Positions 16,992 through 24,774 of a stretch of 64,000 nucleotides of DNA are shown one piece after another. The DNA is from Bacillus_AB infantis_B. Its GTDB lineage: Bacteria; Bacillota; Bacilli; Bacillales; Cytobacillaceae. The notes beneath the pieces were generated by a model. It was given only the letters and a program-made list of their open reading frames with translations. It was not told where the DNA came from and made no database searches. The stretch is taken from positions 62,001-126,000 of the forward strand of contig NZ_VTER01000009.1 in NCBI RefSeq assembly GCF_008180445.1, in the 5' to 3' direction. Every line of letters begins with the position of its first letter. The first letter of the stretch is position 1. Both the position numbers and the translations under genes were made by a program.

Positions 16992-18737
16992 TCAAGCTTT
17001 TGGGAGCGGTATGGTAAGCCGAATGGTTGTCCCGTCTCCCGCCTTACTGGAGATGGATACACCCGCATCGTCTCCATAAATGAGCTGCAGTCTATCATGC
17101 ACATTTCTCACGCCAATGCCGGTGAAAAGCTGCTGCTTGCTTTTAGCAGGCATTGGCTTATCTTCCTCAATCTCCATTCCGTCACCATTGTCCACTACCT
17201 CGCAAATCAGCCTGCTGTTCTCCTTCCAGATCAGTACATTGATATAGCCTCCATCCTTCCGATTGAACGCATGGAAAAAGGCATTTTCCATAAAAGGCTG
17301 AAGGATCAGATTTGGAATAGGCTCATTCAGGCAGTCCGGTGAAACAAAATAATTGGTCTTAATCCGGTCTCCATAACGCTTTTGATTAATAAAAGCATAA
17401 TTTTTAAGATTATCGATCTCCTGCTTAACCGTCACGGTTTCACTCGGAGAGCCGATTGTGTTTTGAAGCAGTGATATCAGCGCCATGATGGTGTTTTCCG
17501 CCTCCTGCCTGCCGCCCTGCTGAACCATAAAACGGATTGATGTGAGCGTATTATATAAGAAGTGCGGATTGATCTGCTGCTGAAGGGCTGCCAGCTCGGC
17601 ATTGCGCTTTTCCTTCTGTGTCTGCATCAGTTCCTCAACATAATCATGCAGCTCATCCAGCATACTGTTGAATGCATAGGCGATCTTCTTTGTTTCATAG
17701 GTCCCTCCCACAGTTACATACTGGACAAAATCATGCTTTGCAGCTCCTGAAATCTGACTCGCCAAGGTTGAAAGAGAATTTGTCAGCCTCCGGGAAGCAA
17801 AAAATACAATAAATAATATGATGATTACAATTAAAATAACAATCTGGGCAATGTCGCTTTTATCAACCAAATCTCCGAACGCCACTTCCTTATCAATAAT
17901 ATTGAACAGGTATAAGTCAAAGGAAGGAAGGTATTCCATCAGGATTATGTGATCCTTCCCCATGAAATCCCCCACTTTATATGGCTCAGTTCCTTCCAAT
18001 TCCTCAGTATAGCGACGAAAGTCAGCCGATGTCCGGCCAATCAGATCCGATCGGCTGCTGGAGAAAATGACCCCCGATTTATTTGTAACAAATACATGAT
18101 TCCCCGGGCTTGTATAGCTGGCATAAAACTTCCTGAATTCTTTCTCCTGAATGGCAAAATAGAGTTCCCCAAAGTCCCTTCCTGAAATCGGCTCCCTGAT
18201 TGCCCTTGATGCTACGATGAAATTCCTGTCATCAGATTCAATTTCCTGGCCCGGCCTGTAGTCATACTGATACATAAGCCTCTTTGGATTCCGGAGCGTA
18301 TTTTTCCGGATGGCACTCCTTCTCAGCTCTTCGTCGGTTATGGGCCAGTAGGGCCGGTCGGTCGCATAATCCATTCCATTCTTGCCCGTCACCACAATGC
18401 CTACCTCATAAGCATCCAGATACGATGTAATCCGGTTCATCTGCTGATACATATTAAAAAAGGAAATCATCTGTTCATATTCCGTTTCCCGGGCACTCAG
18501 TATCCTTTTGACCGCCCCGTTTTGAAGAACTTCATTTGAAGTATTAACAATAGAATAATGAAAAGATTCAAAGCTGTCCTTCACCTGATTCATTACCTTT
18601 GAATTAGTGATGCTGAATCTATCGATAAAGAACTGTTCAGACATCCTGACCACTGTCACAGTCAGTACAGCGGATACCGAAATGATAATAAACACTGTGA
18701 AAAGGAACTGCTTCATAAATAATCCGTTAAGCCTCAT
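16992..18737 (-). CDS. Sensor histidine kinase, YesM/LytS-like (His_kinase PF06580 type)
   Basis: The 581-residue product has TM1 (about 10-31), a large extracytoplasmic sensor region (about 32-295, Cache-like), TM2 (about 297-315), a HAMP region and the phosphoacceptor H392 in QINPHFLYNTL. The ATPase part has NLILQPFMENAFFHAF (N box) and VVDNGDGM (G1). This is the YesM class that works with AraC-type response regulators and senses carbohydrates outside the cell, often with a binding protein. The gene starts 13 bp after the regulator gene, so the two form an operon. Confidence 0.93.
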   Translation of the reverse strand: MRLNGLFMKQFLFTVFIIISVSAVLTVTVVRMSEQFFIDRFSITNSKVMNQVKDSFESFHYSIVNTSNEVLQNGAVKRILSARETEYEQMISFFNMYQQMNRITSYLDAYEVGIVVTGKNGMDYATDRPYWPITDEELRRSAIRKNTLRNPKRLMYQYDYRPGQEIESDDRNFIVASRAIREPISGRDFGELYFAIQEKEFRKFYASYTSPGNHVFVTNKSGVIFSSSRSDLIGRTSADFRRYTEELEGTEPYKVGDFMGKDHIILMEYLPSFDLYLFNIIDKEVAFGDLVDKSDIAQIVILIVIIILFIVFFASRRLTNSLSTLASQISGAAKHDFVQYVTVGGTYETKKIAYAFNSMLDELHDYVEELMQTQKEKRNAELAALQQQINPHFLYNTLTSIRFMVQQGGRQEAENTIMALISLLQNTIGSPSETVTVKQEIDNLKNYAFINQKRYGDRIKTNYFVSPDCLNEPIPNLILQPFMENAFFHAFNRKDGGYINVLIWKENSRLICEVVDNGDGMEIEEDKPMPAKSKQQLFTGIGVRNVHDRLQLIYGDDAGVSISSKAGDGTTIRLTIPLPKA

Positions 18738-18750
18738 AGTCGCTCATCTC

Positions 18751-20283
18751 TTATCTTGTAAAATATTTTCGTTTATACTGGCTTGGCGACAGCCCCGTCC
18801 TTTTCTTGAACACCCTGCAGAAATAGCTGTGATCTGAAAATCCGACCAGCCCGCTGATTTCCGATATCGTGGCCTCCCCCTTCAGCAATAGCTTTGAGGC
18901 CTCCTCAATCCTGATTTTGTTCAGCTGCTCAATAAAGCTTCCCTCGTTATGGGCCGAGAAGTAGCTGGATAAATAGGAAGGATTAAAATGAAAGTGCCTG
19001 GCTGCTTCTGTCAGGGTAATAGGCTCATCATAATGCTCCTTCATATATTCAATAATCTTTTTAATGGTAAAGCCGTTTTGTTTATCAGCAGGAATCAGTG
19101 ATTCATCCACCTCTTTTATAAAACGTGCCAGAACTTCAAGTGCCTCTGCAGCAGTCCCTGCGTCTTCAACAGCCTTAAAGTATTCATATTTTTTCTTTTG
19201 GATCGCATCCGCTTCAACAGCCATATTTCCCAGAATGACCGTAATATTAAAAATCGCATTCCCTAAAAATGCTTTAAATTCAAAAGGCGCAATAGAACTG
19301 TCCTTCGCCAGGGAAGAGGTATGCTCACTCAGATAGGCAAGCGCAGAATGAACATTTTTGTTCTTGAATTCCTCTGTAAACCATTCCAGGCTGAACTCGT
19401 TCCTGCCGGAAGAAGCTGCAGGCAGATCCTCTTCCTTTAAGACCCCTTTCTGAGGAAAATAAAAGGAATAAGGAAGCAGCTTCAGTATGCTGTCCTTCCA
19501 CACAGCACCGAGATCGGAGAAGCTTTCAAATTTACGGCTGAGCGCAGCTGCAGCCGTATCTGCAAGTGCAGCGGCGTCCTCAATCGCTGGAAGAATGCGG
19601 GCTTCCTCTTCTTTTTCTATATTGATCAATATCCCTGCAGTGCTTTCGTCTGTAAAAAAAGGAATTGCAGCGGCTTCAGGAGCCTTTTGACTGATCCCTG
19701 CTTTAACTTGATGGACAAGCTCTGCTGCAGTCTTTGCTGTACGCTTTGCCTCAATGCCAAGAAGATAAAAAGTTCCAAAGGGAAAACTTTCTTCTATAGC
19801 TGACTGGTCCATAACCGCTTCATAGCCTGCAGCCAGCTTTTCTATCACTGATTCTACCGAATGGCTGCTGTTTCCCTCCGTTTGCAGGAGGGAGGGAATC
19901 TTGCTGGCAGCTGCCTGGAGCACTTTCAGCAGCCCTTCCGCATCAAGCTTTGGTTTTAATATATAGTCAACCGCCCCGTTCTGGAAAGCTGCCCTGACAT
20001 AGTCGAATTCCCCATAGCTGCTCAATACAACAATCTTTATATCAGGATAGCGTTCAGTCACAATCCTTGTGAGTTCTTCTCCATCCATGATCGGCATGAC
20101 AATGTCTGTCAGAATGATATGCGGCCTCAACGCCTCAATCATGTCCAGTGCCTCCTGCCCATTCGATGCCTCTCCCGCAATCCTGAATCCAGCCTGCTCA
20201 TAATCCATATAATGCTTAATTCCCTGCCTGATTAAAACCTCATCATCTACAATCAGCACTCTGCACAGCTCTTCCTTTGGCAT
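18751..20283 (-). CDS. AraC-type response regulator, YesN-like
   Basis: The 510-residue product has an N-terminal receiver domain with the acidic pair DD at 13-14, phosphoacceptor D60 in LTDIVMPIMDG and KPK in YILKPKL, a long middle region, and a C-terminal double-HTH AraC domain (about 410-505; SEISGLVGFSDHSYFCRVFKKRTGLSPSQYKRK). ATG 20283 follows GGAGGGGTCAATT exactly; 13 earlier in-frame codons are not needed. It is expected to activate the ABC transporter-lacZ-alpha-galactosidase genes. Upstream lie a near-perfect cre site and a 4-copy box array with 21-bp period. Confidence 0.93.
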   Translation of the reverse strand: MPKEELCRVLIVDDEVLIRQGIKHYMDYEQAGFRIAGEASNGQEALDMIEALRPHIILTDIVMPIMDGEELTRIVTERYPDIKIVVLSSYGEFDYVRAAFQNGAVDYILKPKLDAEGLLKVLQAAASKIPSLLQTEGNSSHSVESVIEKLAAGYEAVMDQSAIEESFPFGTFYLLGIEAKRTAKTAAELVHQVKAGISQKAPEAAAIPFFTDESTAGILINIEKEEEARILPAIEDAAALADTAAAALSRKFESFSDLGAVWKDSILKLLPYSFYFPQKGVLKEEDLPAASSGRNEFSLEWFTEEFKNKNVHSALAYLSEHTSSLAKDSSIAPFEFKAFLGNAIFNITVILGNMAVEADAIQKKKYEYFKAVEDAGTAAEALEVLARFIKEVDESLIPADKQNGFTIKKIIEYMKEHYDEPITLTEAARHFHFNPSYLSSYFSAHNEGSFIEQLNKIRIEEASKLLLKGEATISEISGLVGFSDHSYFCRVFKKRTGLSPSQYKRKYFTR

Positions 20284-20335
20284 AATTGACCCCTCCATGC
20301 AGGAATTTTTGTTTTTATTCATTATAAATCACTGC

Positions 20336-20350
20336 CGCAAACGTTTTCAT
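20336..20350. promoter_or_regulatory. cre-like site upstream of the response regulator gene
   Basis: The minus strand reads ATGAAAACGTTTGCG, 14 of 15 positions of WTGNAANCGNWNNCW. It lies 53-67 bp upstream of the regulator ATG. Confidence 0.6.
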
Positions 20351-20408
20351 AATTAAATACAGGAAAATTCCGATGTAAGATAGCGATAGATTATCTAAAT
20401 GAATATGA

Positions 20409-20482
20409 TTCTACCAAATTTTTTAATATTTCTACATAAAAACTGAATGATTCTACATAAATTTAGCTTTTTTCTACATAAA
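20409..20482. repeat. Four 11-bp boxes at exact 21-bp spacing (candidate regulator binding array)
   Basis: TTCTACCAAAT at 20409 and TTCTACATAAA at 20430, 20451 and 20472 begin exactly 21 bp apart, two helical turns, so all boxes face the same side of the helix. The array lies 126-199 bp upstream of the response-regulator ATG. On the minus strand each box reads TTTATGTAGAA. An AraC-type regulator binding as an oligomer would suit this layout (inference). The surrounding 20284-20569 gap is AT-rich and holds no gene. Confidence 0.7.
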
Positions 20483-20529
20483 AATCACTGGAACCAACAA
20501 ATAATACATTTTATGGAAAAATAAGAAAA

Positions 20530-20552
20530 CGCCGGCCCCCTCAGGACCAGCG
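20530..20552 (-). terminator. yfmJ terminator
   Basis: CGCCGGCCC pairs with GGACCAGCG, with two G-U pairs, around TCA-containing loop bases. On the minus strand the stem is followed by TTTTCTTATTTT. Confidence 0.65.
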
Positions 20553-20569
20553 CTTCCCTACGTTCATTT

Positions 20570-21589
20570 TTATTTATCTTCCGCAACCTTCACCAGCTGC
20601 TTGCCCATATTCTTTCCTTCAAAAAGGCCAAGGAAGGCATCTAGGATATTGTCAAATCCTTCAGTTATTGTTTCTTCATACTTAAGCTTTCCTTCGCTGA
20701 CCCATTTGCCAAGATCGGCAGCTGCTTCTTTGTAGCGGCTGGCATAATCTCCGACTGTGAAGCCTTTCATGAGTGCGCTCGTTTTGATCAGCTGGCCCTG
20801 GACACGCGGACCTGTGTCTTCGCCCTGCTTGTTATAAGCTGAGATAGCTCCGCATACCGGCACCCTTGCAAATTTGTTCAAAAGGCTGATGGCTGCATCG
20901 CCAATTTCCCCGCCGACATTTTCAAAGTATACATCAATGCCGTCCGGACATGCCTTTTCCAAAGCCTTGCGGATATCGCCAGCTGTTTTGTAGTTGATGG
21001 CTTCATCGAATCCAAGCTCATCCTTCAGATAAGAAACCTTCTCATCAGTCCCTGCAATCCCGACTACCCGGGAACCCTTGATTTTAGCAATCTGGCCAAC
21101 AGCTGACCCGACGGCCCCTGCCGCACCTGAAACAACGACGGTTTCATTTTCCTTAGGCTGGCCGATGTCAAGAAGCCCAAAATAAGCAGTCAGCCCTGGC
21201 ATTCCCAGTATCCCAAGGTGAGTTGAGACCGGTGCAACCTGAGGATCAATTTTGCGGACAGCCTTTTCTGAGGCAACGGAATATTCCTGCCATGGCAGCA
21301 TTCCGACAATATAATCACCTTCATTAAAAACATCCGACTTGGACTTTACAACCTTGGCCACCCCTCCGCCGTGAAGCGCCTCATCGAGCTTAAATGGCTC
21401 TACATACGATTTTGCGTCAGACATCCGCCCGCGCATATAAGGATCCACAGACAGATAGACCGTCTGAAGTAAAACCTCTCCTTCCTTCGGCTCCTCGACC
21501 TTAACATCGGCAAAACGGAAATCATCCTTCACAGGTGTCCCTTTCGGACGTGAAGCAAGCTGAATTTGCTGCTGAGTATTCGGTAGCAT
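20570..21589 (-). CDS. yfmJ: NADPH-dependent oxidoreductase of the MDR superfamily (YfmJ/CurA-like)
   Basis: The 339-residue product is a zinc-free medium-chain reductase. The dinucleotide motif is GAAGAVGSAVGQIAK, with VKVEEPKEGEVLLQTVYLSVDPYMRGRM at the N-terminus and FENVGGEIGD in the cofactor domain. This is the 2-alkenal/15-oxoprostaglandin reductase-like group containing B. subtilis YfmJ and E. coli CurA, which reduce enones and other reactive carbonyls. ATG 21589 follows GGAGGATAAC; ten earlier in-frame codons lack a binding site. Its role with the galactoside genes is not apparent; it simply lies among them. Confidence 0.88.
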   Translation of the reverse strand: MLPNTQQQIQLASRPKGTPVKDDFRFADVKVEEPKEGEVLLQTVYLSVDPYMRGRMSDAKSYVEPFKLDEALHGGGVAKVVKSKSDVFNEGDYIVGMLPWQEYSVASEKAVRKIDPQVAPVSTHLGILGMPGLTAYFGLLDIGQPKENETVVVSGAAGAVGSAVGQIAKIKGSRVVGIAGTDEKVSYLKDELGFDEAINYKTAGDIRKALEKACPDGIDVYFENVGGEIGDAAISLLNKFARVPVCGAISAYNKQGEDTGPRVQGQLIKTSALMKGFTVGDYASRYKEAAADLGKWVSEGKLKYEETITEGFDNILDAFLGLFEGKNMGKQLVKVAEDK

Positions 21590-21702
21590 GGTTATCCTCC
21601 TCTTAAATGATAATTGCACTTTACCATATTGATGAATGGTGATTCAATCTTGAAGGGCCAGCTTCCGCATATCCCGACGAAATACCCAGCGTTCCTCCCG
21701 CC

Positions 21703-21761
21703 GTGCCAGGCACCACAAAAAGACAGTTTTCAGCCTTTTGTCCACGAAGGGTGCCTGACAC
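21703..21761 (+). repeat. 59-bp palindromic-ended repeat, copy 2
   Basis: GTGCCAGGCACC at the left and GGTGCCTGACAC at the right bound the unit, with ACAAAAAGACAG and TTTGTCCACGAAG inside. Length and internal motifs match copies 1 and 3; only the central 10 bases differ freely. Confidence 0.8.
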
Positions 21762-21862
21762 GGTGAAACAAAATGGCTGCTCGTTCGTATATAATTAAAA
21801 GGAAGATTATGTAACCACAACCCTTCCATCCCTGATGATAATCATAAAAGAGGTGAATCCCT

Positions 21863-22171
21863 ATGCCGACCATACTTGCTGTTAACCTTTGCATCGTTTT
21901 AGTTCTTTCTGCATTCATATCCTATATTACGAAGGACGGAAAAAAGAAGGACAAGGGATTTGTTTTGTCTTACTATCAATTGAGCCATAGAAGAAAAGTG
22001 ATCCGTACTTTATGGGAGCTTCCTTTCATCATTCTCCTCCTGACCCTGATGTTCTATCTCACGGAACTTGAAACTATCTATAAGCTGTCCCTTTCCGCCC
22101 TGCTGTTCGTCGTGTTCATCGGCCAGTTCTGCTATAACTACTATAAATGGAAGCAGCAGGAAAAGGCATGA
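21863..22171 (+). CDS. Small membrane protein, 3 TM, unknown
   Basis: A 102-residue protein with hydrophobic segments at about 3-21, 51-68 and 74-92, and a basic stretch between the first two (TKDGKKKDKG, HRRKV). AGAGGTGAATCCCT precedes the ATG. No family is recognised. It is the only plus-strand gene in this stretch and is bracketed by two direct copies of the 59-bp repeat (21703-21761 and 22204-22262). Confidence 0.65.
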   Translation: MPTILAVNLCIVLVLSAFISYITKDGKKKDKGFVLSYYQLSHRRKVIRTLWELPFIILLLTLMFYLTELETIYKLSLSALLFVVFIGQFCYNYYKWKQQEKA

Positions 22172-22203
22172 TCGGCTGAGATCATGCCTCTTCCTCGTTC
22201 AGA

Positions 22204-22262
22204 GTGCCTGGCACCGCAAAAAGACAACTACCCGCTATTTGTCCACACACGGTGCCTGACAC
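22204..22262 (+). repeat. 59-bp palindromic-ended repeat, copy 3
   Basis: GTGCCTGGCACC and GGTGCCTGACAC bound the unit; the interior has GCAAAAAGACAA and TTTGTCCACACAC. It lies in the same orientation as copy 2, 442 bp away, and just beyond the 3' end of the small membrane-protein gene. Confidence 0.8.
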
Positions 22263-22275
22263 TGGCAGCATCCTC

Positions 22276-22476
22276 CTAAAAAATAGTCCCCTTAAACTTC
22301 TCCGGCTTAGTAACGTAGCTTTCAATTATGTACCCGCAGCCCGTGCAGATGATATGCTCAACGGGTGATCCAAAGCTCATCTTATTGTCGGGTATGATTG
22401 TCCCATATCCATGCTGACTGCCTTTGCCCAATTCCTTCCCTTCGCATTTCGGGCATTCCCCGGCCATTTTTTTCAT
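22276..22476 (-). CDS. Small zinc-ribbon protein, unknown
   Basis: A 66-residue protein with two CxxC pairs, CPKC (8-11) and CTGC (45-48), which would coordinate one zinc. GGAGGAGATACCG precedes the ATG. Similar small zinc-ribbon proteins are common in Bacillaceae; no function is known to me. It stands alone between the repeat and a GNAT gene. Confidence 0.7.
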   Translation of the reverse strand: MKKMAGECPKCEGKELGKGSQHGYGTIIPDNKMSFGSPVEHIICTGCGYIIESYVTKPEKFKGTIF

Positions 22477-22558
22477 CGGTATCTCCTCCTTTTTTAGTAC
22501 TCTTTTGTATCTAATACGAAAACAATGAAATTAAGTTTAGCTAATCTGGATTGCTATC

Positions 22559-23110
22559 TTAATTGAAGCTTCCCAGCAGTTCATCCGTCCGCGGCCGCCA
22601 AATCATATGATGGGAACCCTTTCCCCAATAATTCTCCATGACAACCACTGGCTGTCCAAACTTCCGCTTCCATATTTCCTGGGCCCTTTTATACCCGCTG
22701 TCGAGGCAAAACTCTTCAATTCCCCTTTCACAGAAGACAGGGTGCAGGCTGCTCAGCAGCCGGCTGCCGATTCCCCTGCCTTGAAAATCTGGATGGACAA
22801 AAACTGTGCCCACTTCAAATAAACCTCTGTACTCCTGGCCAGTGCCTTCCAGGATCAGACTGCTGGCGGGCCCAAATTCAACAGTGCCGATCATTTTTCC
22901 CTCCACCTGTGCAAGCAGAAAATACCGGTCCTCCCCCCGGCTTGAAAGATCCTCCAGCAGGTACTCTTTTTTTACTTCAATCTCTTTCTCAATATCATCT
23001 AAAAGCCCTCCGATGCCTTCCTTGTTAAACGTATCGGTGATAACCAATCTAAAAAAGTCATTCAGTTCTGCTGTATCTCCGTAGACAGGTCTCCTAATAT
23101 GCATCTTCAT
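22559..23110 (-). CDS. GNAT family N-acetyltransferase
   Basis: The 183-residue product has the GNAT acetyl-CoA motif in GTVFVHPDFQGRGIGSRLLSSL and the conserved later LDSGYKRAQEIWKRKFG. It transfers an acetyl group to an unknown amine. ATG 23110 directly follows the TAG of the upstream small membrane-protein gene, so translation is probably coupled. Met-3 is an alternative start. Confidence 0.85.
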   Translation of the reverse strand: MKMHIRRPVYGDTAELNDFFRLVITDTFNKEGIGGLLDDIEKEIEVKKEYLLEDLSSRGEDRYFLLAQVEGKMIGTVEFGPASSLILEGTGQEYRGLFEVGTVFVHPDFQGRGIGSRLLSSLHPVFCERGIEEFCLDSGYKRAQEIWKRKFGQPVVVMENYWGKGSHHMIWRPRTDELLGSFN

Positions 23111-23380
23111 CTATTGATAAAATGCCGATGCTGCCAGAACAAGGCATACTGCAGATGCTAAAAACATTGCGGCTGCAGCCCCCCGGCTAGTCTTCAGCTT
23201 TATCCCCCACGCTACAAAGAATACGGCAGCCGCAGCTTTTGAACCCCCTTGAAAGATTGAATCATCTGAGAAAACAGAACTGCTGAATAAAATCGACAAA
23301 AGCAGAGCTCCTGTGATCAAAATCTTGAACCACAGCGGTTCTCTTAAGAATAGACCCGCGAACAGCTTTACCTTTTTCAT
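23111..23380 (-). CDS. Small membrane protein, unknown
   Basis: An 89-residue Ala-rich protein with two or three hydrophobic segments (about 19-36, 47-60, 67-87). It ends exactly where the acetyltransferase gene begins. A promoter and strong binding site were not clear. No family recognised. Confidence 0.55.
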   Translation of the reverse strand: MKKVKLFAGLFLREPLWFKILITGALLLSILFSSSVFSDDSIFQGGSKAAAAVFFVAWGIKLKTSRGAAAAMFLASAVCLVLAASAFYQ

Positions 23381-23634
23381 TGGTCATAAACTCCCTTCTA
23401 AAATAGGAAACATTGGTTTAAAAAGGATTGCATTTGAGAGAATCTTTAAGAGCATTTGAGGTTTCTGTGATTTATAGAAAATCCTTTCAGCGGGATATCT
23501 GTCTCTATATTACGATGAAGATTCAATTAAGTTGCATTCTGACTGGAAAAATTTTTCAGAATACTTCTTGAGGTAACCAGTTATCCCAGTCCCCCTCAGC
23601 TGAGCAAATCTGCTTTTACTTCCTGCACCAATAG
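23381..23634. other. Intergenic stretch without recognised gene
   Basis: This AT-rich stretch between the small membrane-protein gene and the galM terminator holds no open frame with a ribosome binding site. Nothing else was recognised in it. Confidence 0.6.
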
Positions 23635-23662
23635 AAAAACCTGCACAGATATACTGTACAGG
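23635..23662 (-). terminator. Terminator of the gal operon after galM
   Basis: CCTGCACAG (23640-23648) pairs with CTGTACAGG (23654-23662) with one G-U pair; on the minus strand five Ts follow. Confidence 0.75.
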
Positions 23663-23682
23663 CTTAGCCTATTATCTCTTTA

Positions 23683-24729
23683 CTATTCTTGTGAAAACTT
23701 AAAAGCAGTAACTGACCGGAAGCTTTCCCCTGCTTTCAAAATACAGGATGGAAACTCAGGGTGATGCACCGCATCCGGCAGCCCCTGGGTCTCCAGGCAG
23801 ACGCCCAAATGATTGGCGGCTGTTACACCGCGTATGGAGAATGGCCCCTCCAGTGTATTGCTTGTATACAGGACAACGGCAGGCTGGTCTGTTTCCACGA
23901 CAAGGCGCCGGCCGCTTTCTGCGTCGAATAAGGTGATTTCTTCATTCCCGTTTTCAGCAAGCAGGAACGGATGGTCATAGCCGCTGCCGACCCGTATATT
24001 CTGCGGGTTTTCCGAGGTATTTCCATCCTTAAGTTTCCGGCCTTTCGTGAAATCAAATACGGTTCCATCGACAGGCAGGAGCTCCCCGGTCGGTATGAGC
24101 GCTTCGTTCAGTTCCGCAAACCTGCCGCTTTTAAGCGTCAGTTCATGATCGAGGATATCCCTTTTCAGATCTCCGCTCAGATTAAAATACGAATGATTCG
24201 TTACATTGACGATCGTATCTTCATCACTGGTTCCTTCATAGCTGATCTCCAGTTCGTTCCGGTCATTCAATGTGTAAGTAACCTTCATTTCAAGATTTCC
24301 TGGATAGCCTTCTTCGCCATCCTTGCTGACGTACCGGAAGATGACGCTTGCTGAATCCGGGCCTTCTGTGACTTCTGCATCCCACAGCTTTTTATCAAAA
24401 CCTTCCACGCCGCCGTGAAGATTATTTCCGCCATTATTTTTGGCAAGCTTATAGGTTTTCCCGTTCAGCTCAAATTCCCCGCCGGCAATCCTCCCGGCAT
24501 GGCGCCCGCAAACTGCTCCAAAGTATGGGGAATGCTGCTGGTACTCTTCCAGAGTATCAAAGCCCAGAACAACATTTTCCATCCGCCCGTCCCGGTCCGG
24601 CACAAGGATTTTCGTGATGATACACCCATAATCGAGGCAGGAAACCTCCATTCCCTGCCTATTCACCAGTGTAAAGATGGAAACCGTCCGTCCATCCAGC
24701 TCTGCAAACTTCTCTCTAACTGCCTTCAT
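23683..24729 (-). CDS. galM: Galactose mutarotase (aldose 1-epimerase)
   Basis: The 348-residue product interconverts beta- and alpha-galactose so that galactokinase can use it. Family signatures are LGFDTLEEYQQHSPYFGAVCGRHAGRIA, NNLHGGVEGFDKKLW (His near 100), VTNHSYFNL (catalytic His) and YDHPFLL, with the base Glu in VCLETQGLPDA. ATG 24729 has GGGAG 8 bases upstream; an ATG five codons earlier has none. It is the last gene of the galK-galE-galT-galM order. Confidence 0.95.
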   Translation of the reverse strand: MKAVREKFAELDGRTVSIFTLVNRQGMEVSCLDYGCIITKILVPDRDGRMENVVLGFDTLEEYQQHSPYFGAVCGRHAGRIAGGEFELNGKTYKLAKNNGGNNLHGGVEGFDKKLWDAEVTEGPDSASVIFRYVSKDGEEGYPGNLEMKVTYTLNDRNELEISYEGTSDEDTIVNVTNHSYFNLSGDLKRDILDHELTLKSGRFAELNEALIPTGELLPVDGTVFDFTKGRKLKDGNTSENPQNIRVGSGYDHPFLLAENGNEEITLFDAESGRRLVVETDQPAVVLYTSNTLEGPFSIRGVTAANHLGVCLETQGLPDAVHHPEFPSCILKAGESFRSVTAFKFSQE

Positions 24730-24774
24730 TTGCAAGACTCCCATTCTTTTAAAAAATGTATTTCATTGCTTCAA

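Noticed and set aside
20409..20482. Possible CRISPR array in the evenly spaced boxes
   Set aside because: Units are 11 bp with 10-bp gaps, far too short for CRISPR repeats and spacers, and no cas genes are present.
22068..22259. Frame overlapping the small membrane gene and running into the 59-bp repeat
   Set aside because: No ribosome binding site, different frame from the supported gene, and it ends within the repeat.
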